A DNA stretch of 64,000 nt, from the NCBI RefSeq assembly GCF_001592935.1, contig NZ_LRDB01000008.1, positions 48,894 through 112,893 on the forward strand, read 5' to 3'. The translations under genes were made by a program, and so were the position numbers. The stretch's first letter is position 1. The number at the start of each line of letters is the position of its first letter. Of this stretch, positions 33,819-42,086 are shown piece by piece. The notes below the pieces were generated by a model. The model was not told the origin of the DNA and did not search any database. It was given only the letters and a program-made list of their open reading frames with translations. The stretch comes from Roseivirga echinicomitans. Its GTDB lineage: Bacteria > Bacteroidota > Bacteroidia > Cytophagales > Cyclobacteriaceae.

Positions 33819-34691
33819 ATGGAATCGAATAGACGAACTGCCATTAACACCGCTATTTTCAGCGCCATAGCCAATGCTCTTTTAGCCGTTGTAAAAGGAA
33901 TTGCGGGTGTATTTGGTAATTCCTATGCGCTTATTGCCGATGCCATTGAGTCCACTACCGATGTGTTTGCTTCGCTTTTAGTGCTTTTCGGATTAAAATA
34001 TTCTACCCGCCCAGCAGACGAGAACCACCCTTATGGACATGGCAAAGCTGAACCTCTCATCACTTTTATTGTGGTCGGAATTTTGGTGATTTCGGCTACG
34101 GTAATTGCCTATGAGAGCATCCAGCATATCCTCACGCCACACAAAGTTCCAGAAAAGTTCACGCTGATTGTTTTGGCGGTAATCGTAATTCTGAAAGAGA
34201 TTTTCTATCGCTTTGTATCCAAGAAAAGCGACAAAACTAAAAGCACTTCTTTAAAAGCCGATGCTTGGCACCACAGAAGCGATGCCATCACTTCCCTACT
34301 GGCCTTTATCGGAATTTCCATCGCCATTTATATGGGTGAAGGTTATGAAACTGCAGACGACTGGGCCGCCCTGCTCGCTTCTGGCTTTATTGTTTATAAT
34401 GCCTTTTTAATCTTCCGCCCCGCCCTTGGCGAAATCATGGATGAGCATGTTTATGATGACATGATTGTCGAAATTCGAAAAGTAGCAGAATCTGTTCAGG
34501 GAGTTCAAGGCACAGAAAAGTGCTTTGTTCGAAAAGCAGGCATGTCATTTCTTGTGGATTTACACCTCACTGTTAAAGGTGAAATTTCTGTTAAAAAAGG
34601 ACATGAAATAGCGCATGAGGTCAAAAACTCAATTCAAAACGAAATGCCCGAAATAGCCGATGTACTTATTCACATTGAACCCGAAGAATAA
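33819..34691 (+). CDS. cation diffusion facilitator (CDF) transporter
   Basis: Proton-driven exporter of divalent metals (Zn, Fe, Mn, Co), 290 residues, with six membrane helices. Metal-site signatures are IADAIESTTDVFASLLVL in helix 2 and ADAWHHRSDAITSLLAF in helix 5, with the HPYGHGKAE loop between helices 2 and 3. The cytoplasmic C-terminal domain (about 210-290) has the regulatory alpha/beta fold (FLVDLHLTV...HEIAHEVKNSI). Substrate is not determined by sequence. It follows the rluF-like gene by 6 bases. Confidence 0.93.
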   Translation: MESNRRTAINTAIFSAIANALLAVVKGIAGVFGNSYALIADAIESTTDVFASLLVLFGLKYSTRPADENHPYGHGKAEPLITFIVVGILVISATVIAYESIQHILTPHKVPEKFTLIVLAVIVILKEIFYRFVSKKSDKTKSTSLKADAWHHRSDAITSLLAFIGISIAIYMGEGYETADDWAALLASGFIVYNAFLIFRPALGEIMDEHVYDDMIVEIRKVAESVQGVQGTEKCFVRKAGMSFLVDLHLTVKGEISVKKGHEIAHEVKNSIQNEMPEIADVLIHIEPEE

Positions 34692-34731
34692 AGCCGACAT
34701 TTTTTATATTTAAGCTCAATCTCCTTTAAAC

Positions 34732-36189
34732 ATGAAGAAATTCCTCAAAGCAATTTTAGTTCTCCTCCTCATTTTTGTGGCTTACATCCTTTTCAAAACA
34801 TTTACTTTCAGCTCTAAACAGTTGGAGGTACAGCCCGTAGCAAAAGTTAGTATTCCAGAAACTTCGATACTTAGACTTACTGAGGCATTGAAGATCAAAA
34901 CCATTTCACACGAAGACCCAGCTAATTTTGATTCTACTGCTTTCGAAGCTTTCAATGAATTTCTTAAAAACAGTTACCCGCTAATTGATTCCGTGTTGGA
35001 ACACAAAACCTTTAACAAGTACAGCCATTTGTTTAGCTGGAGGGGGAAAGACCTAACGCTTAAACCTATTGTATTGATGGGCCACATTGATGTGGTTCCT
35101 ATTGCTTCTCCAGAAAAATGGTCTGTTGATCCTTTTGGGGGCATAGTAAAGGATGGCGTGATTTTGGGCCGTGGCACCATTGACGACAAATTTTCAGTAA
35201 TCGGAATTTTAGAAGCTGTCGAAATGCTTATTTCGGAAGGCGCTCAACCTGAAAGAACTATTTATTTGGCCTTTGGTCATGATGAAGAGGTAGGTGGAGA
35301 AAAAGGCGCAGTAGCCATTGCCAAATTCCTTGAGCATGAAGGCATTCAAGCCGAATATGTTTTGGATGAAGGTTATGCCATTACCCAAAAACTTGTGCCA
35401 GGCGTAGATCCTGATGTGGCCTTTATTGGCGTGGCTGAAAAGGGCTCTACCACCATTGAACTGACGGTTGATATGGAAGGTGGTCATTCTTCTCGTCCCG
35501 ACCCAGAAACTGCCATTGATGTGTTAGCCAAAGCAGTGGTTAAGGTGAAAAGCAATCCATCCAAAGGAACGGTTTCGGAACCGATGCAGGGTTTCATCAA
35601 TCAAATCGGGCCTGAAATGGGCTTCGTTAACAAAATGGCTTTCGCTAATCTCTCCATCTTCAAACCGCTTGTTTTGAGTACTTATGAAAGCGCAGGTGGA
35701 GCAGGAAATGCCTTGATCAGAACAACGACCGCGCCTACGATCTTTAATGCAGGGATTAAAGAGAACATCATTCCAACCCAAGCCAGGGCTTTGATCAACT
35801 TCAGAATTATTCCGGGAGAAACTTCTGAAGATGTGCTGAACCATGTCAATCAAACCGTTGATGATTCACGCGTTAAAACTAGGTTCTTCGGTTTCAATTC
35901 AGAGCCATCCCCAGTTTCTCCAGTGGAAACCTCTGGTTACAACACTATTAATAAGTCTATTAAAGAAATTTTCGATGGCGTTTTAACCGCGCCAAACTTG
36001 GTAATAGCAGCCACGGACTCCAGACATTTTGGCGCCATCAGCACAAACATCTATCGCTTTGTTCCATATCATATTAATAGTGAGAACATCAGCACTTTCC
36101 ATGGTATTGATGAACGCATTTCTGTAGAAGATTATGAGAACGCCATTCGTTTTTACAGACAGCTGATCCTAAACAGTAAAGGGCAATAA
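34732..36189 (+). CDS. M20 family zinc peptidase (PM20D1/carboxypeptidase type)
   Basis: Metallopeptidase of 485 residues with an N-terminal membrane anchor (about 5-22, AILVLLLIFVAYILF). Zinc ligands appear in order: VLMGHIDVVP, then GRGTIDDKFSVIG, the catalytic and ligand glutamates in AFGHDEEVGGEKGA, then VLDEGYAI and the late histidine in DSRHFG. The dimerisation domain is in between (GGHSSRPDPETAI). The organisation resembles PM20D1/carboxypeptidase-S-like amidases that hydrolyse N-acyl amino acids or peptides. Its substrate here is unknown. Confidence 0.92.
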   Translation: MKKFLKAILVLLLIFVAYILFKTFTFSSKQLEVQPVAKVSIPETSILRLTEALKIKTISHEDPANFDSTAFEAFNEFLKNSYPLIDSVLEHKTFNKYSHLFSWRGKDLTLKPIVLMGHIDVVPIASPEKWSVDPFGGIVKDGVILGRGTIDDKFSVIGILEAVEMLISEGAQPERTIYLAFGHDEEVGGEKGAVAIAKFLEHEGIQAEYVLDEGYAITQKLVPGVDPDVAFIGVAEKGSTTIELTVDMEGGHSSRPDPETAIDVLAKAVVKVKSNPSKGTVSEPMQGFINQIGPEMGFVNKMAFANLSIFKPLVLSTYESAGGAGNALIRTTTAPTIFNAGIKENIIPTQARALINFRIIPGETSEDVLNHVNQTVDDSRVKTRFFGFNSEPSPVSPVETSGYNTINKSIKEIFDGVLTAPNLVIAATDSRHFGAISTNIYRFVPYHINSENISTFHGIDERISVEDYENAIRFYRQLILNSKGQ

Positions 36190-36222
36190 AGAAGCAGAAG
36201 GGTTACTTCTGCTTCTTTTACA
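36188..36222 (+). terminator. terminator after the M20 peptidase gene
   Basis: Arms GAAGCAGAAG and CTTCTGCTTC around a short loop and followed by a T-rich tract; convergent with the gene to the right. Confidence 0.85.
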
Positions 36223-36240
36223 TATTTTTGATGGGTATGC

Positions 36241-36678
36241 TTAGAACCAACCTGAGCCTAAATCTCTGAATGGCCAAGGAATAGACGCCAAAATCAGAAC
36301 AAGCCCGATAAGGTAAAACTTAGCGATAGCACTAAACCTCCCAGCGTCAGTCGCAGCCTTTTTAGACTTGCTATGACCAACGGTGATAAAGACGATTGCT
36401 ACTACCATTAACAACACATGTTCAACAGCAAAAAAGCGAAGTACATCATCCTTCATAAAGCCTTCCACAAAATTCACTTTGGGGCTCACAAAGTATAAGA
36501 CCAAACCAATTAAGAATTGAACATGGGTAAAGATCATTGCGAAAAGAGAGATTTTCTTGTCTTTAGCTGTCCATACTCCTGATTTCTTTTTAGAAAAAGC
36601 ATTAAAAATAGCGGCCAATAATAAGATCAGAACGATCCATCTTAAACCTGAATGTGCATGTAGTAATCCGTTGTACAT
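36241..36678 (-). CDS. conserved four-helix membrane protein
   Basis: A 145-residue integral membrane protein, started at MYNGLLHAHSGLRW (ATG 36676-36678). The opening LLHAHSGLRWIVLILLL and the second segment FTHVQFLIGLVLYFVSP are characteristic of a Bacteroidota family often labelled cytochrome b-like; four membrane helices and conserved histidines (H8, H10, plus others) are compatible with heme binding, but no experimental role is known to me. It is transcribed away from the alcohol dehydrogenase gene. Confidence 0.78.
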   Translation of the reverse strand: MYNGLLHAHSGLRWIVLILLLAAIFNAFSKKKSGVWTAKDKKISLFAMIFTHVQFLIGLVLYFVSPKVNFVEGFMKDDVLRFFAVEHVLLMVVAIVFITVGHSKSKKAATDAGRFSAIAKFYLIGLVLILASIPWPFRDLGSGWF

Positions 36679-36812
36679 ATTGCTTCCTTTAGTGTTCAAC
36701 AAAGTAAGCATAAAAGAGCCATAAAATAAAAAGACCAGTCACGGATTATCGACTAAGGAGATTCCCATGATTTATCTAATTTAGGAAGGCAAAACCAGCC
36801 CCATACCCCTCT

Positions 36813-37850
36813 ATGAAAGCAGCACTCTATACTAAATTCCAAGGCCCAATTACAATAGAAACCGTAACCGACCCAAAGCCAGTTACCGGTGGAGTGGTGC
36901 TAAAAGTGGGCGCCACAGGCTTGTGCCGAAGTGATTGGCATGGTTGGGTAGGACACGATATCGATATTGAATTACCACATGTGCCAGGGCATGAATTGGC
37001 TGGAACAATAGTGGAGTTAGGCGCAGGCATGAACAAATTCAAAATTGGCGATCGGGTGACCGTTCCCTTTGTGAGCGGCTGTGGAAGCTGCGAGCAATGC
37101 AATTCGGGCAACCAGCAAGTCTGTGATCATCAGTTTCAACCTGGTTTTACCCATTGGGGAAGTTTTGCTGAATATGTAGGCATTCATTATGCCGGCACCA
37201 ATTTGGTGCACCTGCCCGATGAAATCAGTTTTGAAACCGCGGCAAGCTTGGGCTGCAGGTTTATCACTTCCTTTAGAGCGGTAGCGCACCAAGCCAAAAC
37301 AACCGGTGGAAATTGGGTAGCAGTGCATGGTTGCGGGGGCGTTGGCCTTTCTGCCATTATGATTGCCGAAGCTTTGGGTGCTCAAGTAATTGCCATAGAT
37401 ATTGACGACAGCAAATTGGCTTTTTCCAAAACGATTGGTGCGCACTACACTGTAAATGGCGCAAAAGAAAATGTAATTGACGCTGTCAGAGAAATCTCAA
37501 AAGGTGGTGTACATGTTTCTGTTGATGCACTTGGAAGCAAAACCACCTGTTTCAACTCCATTGCCAACCTCAGAAAAAGAGGCAAGCATATTCAGGTGGG
37601 CTTAATGGCTGGCAACGACTATCTCCCTGAAATCCCAATGCATTTGGTGGTGGCCAATGAGTTAGAAGTGATGGGTAGCCACGGCATGCAAGCCCATGCC
37701 TATCCTGAAATGATGGAGATGATTAAATCAGGAAAACTTCAACCCGAAAAACTGATTGGTGAGCTGATTCCTTTAGAAGAAGCCGCAAACCTACTTCCTA
37801 AAATGAATGAATTTCAGGGAGTAGGTGTGAAAGTGATTAATCGGTTTTAG
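36813..37850 (+). CDS. zinc-dependent alcohol dehydrogenase
   Basis: Medium-chain dehydrogenase of 345 residues. Catalytic-zinc ligands lie in [10 protein letters not shown] and [13 protein letters not shown]; the structural-zinc site has four cysteines in [20 protein letters not shown]. The NAD(P)-binding motif is [20 protein letters not shown], followed by the acidic [10 protein letters not shown], which favours NAD. Substrate could be a primary or secondary alcohol. The gene is alone between a small membrane protein and the second FtsX permease (convergent, 4 bases apart). Confidence 0.9.
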   Translation: MKAALYTKFQGPITIETVTDPKPVTGGVVLKVGATGLCRSDWHGWVGHDIDIELPHVPGHELAGTIVELGAGMNKFKIGDRVTVPFVSGCGSCEQCNSGNQQVCDHQFQPGFTHWGSFAEYVGIHYAGTNLVHLPDEISFETAASLGCRFITSFRAVAHQAKTTGGNWVAVHGCGGVGLSAIMIAEALGAQVIAIDIDDSKLAFSKTIGAHYTVNGAKENVIDAVREISKGGVHVSVDALGSKTTCFNSIANLRKRGKHIQVGLMAGNDYLPEIPMHLVVANELEVMGSHGMQAHAYPEMMEMIKSGKLQPEKLIGELIPLEEAANLLPKMNEFQGVGVKVINRF

Positions 37851-37854
37851 TTAT

Positions 37855-40239
37855 TTATTCATAGCGAAGTGCCTCCACAGGATTGCGCTTGGCCGCTACA
37901 TAAGATTGTCCAATTACGGTACATATGGCTAACACAATGGCTGATACTCCTGCCAAAGCAAAAATCCACCAACTCAGTTCTGTTTGGTTGGCAAAGTTGG
38001 CGAGCCATTCGTTCATAAAATACCAGCCCAGTGGACAAGCAATAACAAAAGCCAGTAATACCCATTTTAAGAAACGACTCGTAAGCAAGCCTATTACCTG
38101 AGTTTCGCTTGCTCCTACTACCTTTCGAATGCCGATTTCCTTGATTCTTTTTCTGGTTTCATATAATGCGAAAGTGAATAGACCTATGGAAGAAATCATC
38201 AAACCGACTAGAGTGAACATCATAAAAATCTCGGAAAGTTTCCTTTCACGCTCATATTGGACCTGAAGCTTGTCTTCCAAAATAGTGTAGTTAAAAGGCT
38301 GACTAGGGTTAACCAACTCATACAGTGCCCCTAATTGCTCCAAAGTGGCCTTATATTGCTCAGGAGCTATTCGTACTGAAAACTCTTTATCAACATCTCT
38401 AAAGAACACCATGATGGCGGGTTCTATCTTCTTAGATAGATGAGCATAATGGAAATCATCCACTACCCCGATAACCTTCCACGGATCATCTTCACCATCC
38501 CATGAGCTGCTCGCCACTTTTACATCGCTCAAATCTGTAATACCCCAATAATCCATCGCTGCTTTATTGATAACTACTTTGTGTTGTCTTGAAACATCTA
38601 GCGAATCTGAAAAAAATCTTCCTGCCACCATTTCCAGTCCGAGCATATTAGCATAATCTGGGTCAATGGTCATTAAGCTTGTTTCCGTATATTCAAAATC
38701 ACTACCCGAAAGCTTCCATGACATAGTACTCGCTGACCCGTCAAAAGGCATTAGCCCTTGTGAATAAGAAATTATACCTGGCATTTTAAGCAGTTCATTT
38801 CTTACCAATTCATAACTACTCTCTTGAGCCTTCAAGTCCTTTTTGTATGTCTCTTCGTCTTCAAAATTATAAGGCAGCCTATCAAAAAACTTAATTGCCA
38901 CCAGACCATTCGGGTCATAGCCCAAATCCTTATTCTGCATGTATTTGAATTGTTTATAAACCACTGAGGTGGCAATGATCAAAGCGATGGCAAATACATA
39001 TTGAACGGTGGTCAGTATACGTCCTGTCGAACCTTTTTTATCGTTCAGTTGCCCCATTAATGCTTGTGAGGTTACCAATTTTGAGGATTGAATGATGGAG
39101 AATAGGGTAGAGATAATGGTGAACAGAAAAACTCCAATGGCAATTATAAGGAGTACCTCAAGTAAAAGTTTATCGAAAGTGATACCCAAAAACCCCAAAT
39201 AAGCATCTTTAACCAACATAAACAGCCCAAACACAATTACTATACTCAGCAGTGCATAGAGTAATCGTGAGGCCAATAGCTCTAGTAAGAAATCAAACTT
39301 AGTAGCGCCATTTACCTGTTTGATACCTTTTGTCTTCAGCTGAGAAAGCATTAAGGTGGATTGCATATTGGTGAAATTCAGAATACTCACCAATAGGATA
39401 ACAAAAGCCACCAAGAACAAAGTGTTCACCTCATCTATATTACCATGCTTAGCAAGGATGGAATTTGAGAAATTATGATGAAAGTACACATCACTAAAAG
39501 CAACAGTCGATAAAGTACTTTCCTTAAATTGAGGGTGGCTTCTTCCGGCCTCTTTAACTTCTGCATTAAAGGTTGACTGATCGAAAGAGTCATTGGTAAG
39601 AATGAACTCCATTCCTGAATTGCTCCACCATTCTTGCGACTGACTCGGTACTAAGAAATCGAAGGATAGCGTACTGTTTGAAGGAATATCCTCCAAAATT
39701 CCAGCTACTTGATAATAGCCCTTCCGATCACACTCTAAATAAATAGTTTCGCCCAATGGATCCTTGTCACCAAAAATCTTCTCGGAGAAAGATTTGGTCA
39801 ATACGATATGGGAAGGATCGTCTAAAATTTCATCTGGTTCACCCACCAAAAGCCTGAAATCAAAAAAATCGAAAAAGGTGCTATCAGCTATTAAACCGCC
39901 ACCTCTATATTCATTATTATCAAATTTTAATTTGATTCGCTCTGGCGTATAAAAGGCCGTATAGAGCTTACTCTTTACACTCGGGTACTTTTTATAGTCC
40001 AATCTAAAAAAAAGACCAGCACTGATTGGGTTAATATTATCCACCGCACTTTGCTGAATTACAGGAATATAAATTCGGTCCACTTCCGAATGAAATCGAT
40101 CCGTTTGCAACTCAGAATCTACCCATATATAAATCAAAAAGGCACTTAACACCCCTACAACCATACTGATAAGACTACCCGTAGTAATCAGTCGGTTTTT
40201 CAATATATCTCTGCTGGCAAATTTGAAATGGTAGTTCAT
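37855..40239 (-). CDS. FtsX/MacB-type ABC permease (second)
   Basis: Membrane permease of 794 residues with two FtsX cores and two periplasmic MacB-like domains, the same architecture as the gene at 30136-32559 but clearly diverged (start MNYHFKFASRDILKNRL). Helix 1 at about 18-40; central helices about 275-395; helix near 410; C-terminal helices about 670-790, including IGIRKVVGASETQVIGLL and the end NPVEALRYE. No ATPase or regulator gene accompanies it. It is probably part of an exporter whose other components are elsewhere. Confidence 0.9.
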   Translation of the reverse strand: MNYHFKFASRDILKNRLITTGSLISMVVGVLSAFLIYIWVDSELQTDRFHSEVDRIYIPVIQQSAVDNINPISAGLFFRLDYKKYPSVKSKLYTAFYTPERIKLKFDNNEYRGGGLIADSTFFDFFDFRLLVGEPDEILDDPSHIVLTKSFSEKIFGDKDPLGETIYLECDRKGYYQVAGILEDIPSNSTLSFDFLVPSQSQEWWSNSGMEFILTNDSFDQSTFNAEVKEAGRSHPQFKESTLSTVAFSDVYFHHNFSNSILAKHGNIDEVNTLFLVAFVILLVSILNFTNMQSTLMLSQLKTKGIKQVNGATKFDFLLELLASRLLYALLSIVIVFGLFMLVKDAYLGFLGITFDKLLLEVLLIIAIGVFLFTIISTLFSIIQSSKLVTSQALMGQLNDKKGSTGRILTTVQYVFAIALIIATSVVYKQFKYMQNKDLGYDPNGLVAIKFFDRLPYNFEDEETYKKDLKAQESSYELVRNELLKMPGIISYSQGLMPFDGSASTMSWKLSGSDFEYTETSLMTIDPDYANMLGLEMVAGRFFSDSLDVSRQHKVVINKAAMDYWGITDLSDVKVASSSWDGEDDPWKVIGVVDDFHYAHLSKKIEPAIMVFFRDVDKEFSVRIAPEQYKATLEQLGALYELVNPSQPFNYTILEDKLQVQYERERKLSEIFMMFTLVGLMISSIGLFTFALYETRKRIKEIGIRKVVGASETQVIGLLTSRFLKWVLLAFVIACPLGWYFMNEWLANFANQTELSWWIFALAGVSAIVLAICTVIGQSYVAAKRNPVEALRYE

Positions 40240-40544
40240 TGGGGTGGTTTATAGATTAAAAAACAATGTTTCAAAAAAGTGTCGTCAACACATGGATGAA
40301 TTGAGTACCATTAAAGTTCTATAAAATATCCGTGTTTAAAAATGAATTAACATATAATAACCTTTGATAAGAATTTGATATCCAACGCGTCAACCGTTCA
40401 ATTCCCTGAACTACTTATCAGAAGAAAACAGAACGCACAAAAAAAGCCAGCGCCAACAGAAGGTTTATGTTCTTTATTGGGCTGACTATTCTCGTTATTA
40501 TTGCCATAGTGCTTTGAGAAACACCAAGACAATTTCCTTGAATT
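40240..40544. other. intergenic stretch between FtsX permease and DsrE gene
   Basis: About 300 bases. It should contain the permease promoter on the right of 40239. On the plus strand at 40467-40517 there is a possible 16-residue hydrophobic peptide (MFFIGLTILVIIAIVL) preceded by AGAAGG, too short to annotate as a gene. Confidence 0.55.
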
Positions 40545-41087
40545 TTAAAACTTCAAAGCCGCATAACCCTTCAGTTGATAAGTGGTTAGCGTACTTAACA
40601 TTGAAGTAGCGATCTTGATGCCAGGTGCAAGTTTTGTGTGATCAATGCTACGTCCTAAAATGGATTGTGAACAAGCAAACAACTTCACTCCTGCTGCTTC
40701 CAATTCTTTGAAAAGCGGGATATGTGGATTATCCACCCCGAATTTCGCTCTGTAAGTAGCATTATCCAGTGTAGACCAAACTGCTTGTCCGTGAATAGCC
40801 AAAACCACCTTCAAGTTTTTAGCGGGCACTCCTCCCATCGCATGCAGGTTTAGAAGTCGGGCTACATTCTCTAGGGAATACATTACGGCTTTAGGGTCCT
40901 CATCGCCAGTCGCTATATCGATAACTATTTTGTACTCCAGTTTGGGATCAGGCTTTTCAACAGCAAAAGGGGCGTCAAAAATCCCTCCGTACCCTTTAAT
41001 GATTGGGTTAATTTTTTCTTGTGAAAAACCGATGTTAACGATTAACAAAGCGGCAAAAACAAAGAGGTATTTATTCAATTTCGTCAT
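40545..41087 (-). CDS. secreted DsrE-like protein, paralogue 1
   Basis: A 180-residue exported protein of the DsrE/DsrF-like fold, with a signal peptide (about 1-22, cleavage near FSQ). The core has YKIVIDIATGDEDPKAV, ARLLNLHAMGGVPAKNLKV, VVLAIHGQAVW and VKLFACSQSI, where the Cys corresponds to the sulfur-handling site of DsrE proteins. The C-terminus is STLTTYQLKGYAALKF. Family members carry sulfur or bind small molecules; the export signal places this one in the periplasm. A paralogue lies at 44514-45062 and the remains of a third at about 41187-41290. Confidence 0.82.
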   Translation of the reverse strand: MTKLNKYLFVFAALLIVNIGFSQEKINPIIKGYGGIFDAPFAVEKPDPKLEYKIVIDIATGDEDPKAVMYSLENVARLLNLHAMGGVPAKNLKVVLAIHGQAVWSTLDNATYRAKFGVDNPHIPLFKELEAAGVKLFACSQSILGRSIDHTKLAPGIKIATSMLSTLTTYQLKGYAALKF

Positions 41088-41186
41088 GCTATTCAGGGTT
41101 ATTTACAATAGAACCCAATAGACGCATTTTCGAAGAATAAATCAATCAATCTTTTGGCAAAGGGTCAATCCCGTTACAAAATCATG

Positions 41187-41290
41187 CCTTTAAGTGGATA
41201 GGTGCTTATGGTGGTGAGTGCATAAGGGCAATAGGCGGGCTTTCAAAACAGAGTAGGTCGCTCCAGCATGAATAAGCACCTCAGTGACTG
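41187..41290 (-). pseudogene. decayed third DsrE-like gene fragment
   Basis: Two adjacent blocks resemble the gene at 44514-45062 on the same strand. Around 41187-41222 the reverse strand reads ALTTISTYPLKG, matching ALTTISTYQLKG at the end of the intact gene. Around 41243-41285 it reads VLIHAGATYSVL, matching VVIHGGATNSVL from the middle of the intact gene. Between them the sequence corresponding to about 165 bases is missing, and no full frame exists. It is a remnant created by internal deletion of a former paralogue. Confidence 0.75.
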
Positions 41291-41320
41291 AATTACACAT
41301 ATATTTCAGAAATTAGGGGA

Positions 41321-42010
41321 ATGAGATCACTAAGAATTACCTTGACCTTGATTTTTGTCTGCTGCATTGCTCAATTTGCTTCGGCACAAGACTGGGCAAA
41401 CCTAGAAAGATTCAGACAGGCCAATAGTGAATTAAGTATGCCAAAAAGTAACGAGCACAGAATAGTATTCATGGGTAATTCCATCACCGAAGCTTGGATC
41501 AAGATTAGGCCTGAATTTTTCAAAGACAAACCTTATGTAAATAGGGGGATTAGTGGACAAACCACCCCTCAAATGCTAATCCGTTTCAAACAAGATGTGA
41601 TTGACCTCGATGCCTCCGTAGTTGTTCTTCTGGCTGGAATCAACGACATCGCAGGGAATACAGGCCCTTCTACCATTAAAATGATTACCGACAATATCTT
41701 CTCCATGGCCCAGTTGGCGAAAGTAAATGGCATCGAAGTAATTATTTGCTCCGTGCTTCCTGCTGCAGATTTCCCTTGGCGACCGGGAATGAACCCTGGC
41801 CCAAAAGTGATTGAATTGAACGGTCATTTGAAAGCCTATGCGCAAGAGAATGATTTGGTTTATGTCGATTATTTTTTCGCAATGGTGGACAGCACCAATG
41901 GATTGAGGCAAGAACTTGGTACCGATGGAGTGCATCCAAATGCCGCGGGCTACCTCATTATGGAGCCACTTTTAGAACAAGGAATTGTCAAAGCACTAAA
42001 AAAAGACTAA
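41321..42010 (+). CDS. secreted SGNH/GDSL-family hydrolase
   Basis: A 229-residue exported esterase-like protein with a signal peptide (about 1-22, SASAQ-type end FASAQ). The SGNH blocks are complete: block I FMGNSITEAW with nucleophile S54, block II glycine in RGISGQTT, block III Asn in LAGINDIAG, and block V DGVHPN with D202 and H205. Related to GDSL-type lipases/acetylhydrolases that remove acyl groups from glycans or lipids. It is followed 76 bases later by the acylase gene in the same direction. Confidence 0.9.
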   Translation: MRSLRITLTLIFVCCIAQFASAQDWANLERFRQANSELSMPKSNEHRIVFMGNSITEAWIKIRPEFFKDKPYVNRGISGQTTPQMLIRFKQDVIDLDASVVVLLAGINDIAGNTGPSTIKMITDNIFSMAQLAKVNGIEVIICSVLPAADFPWRPGMNPGPKVIELNGHLKAYAQENDLVYVDYFFAMVDSTNGLRQELGTDGVHPNAAGYLIMEPLLEQGIVKALKKD

Positions 42011-42086
42011 AACAGCCCACAAAAGAATCCATTTTTATTAAATCTCTTTTTTGTACATTCATTGGATTCTCCTTAAACCATACTGT

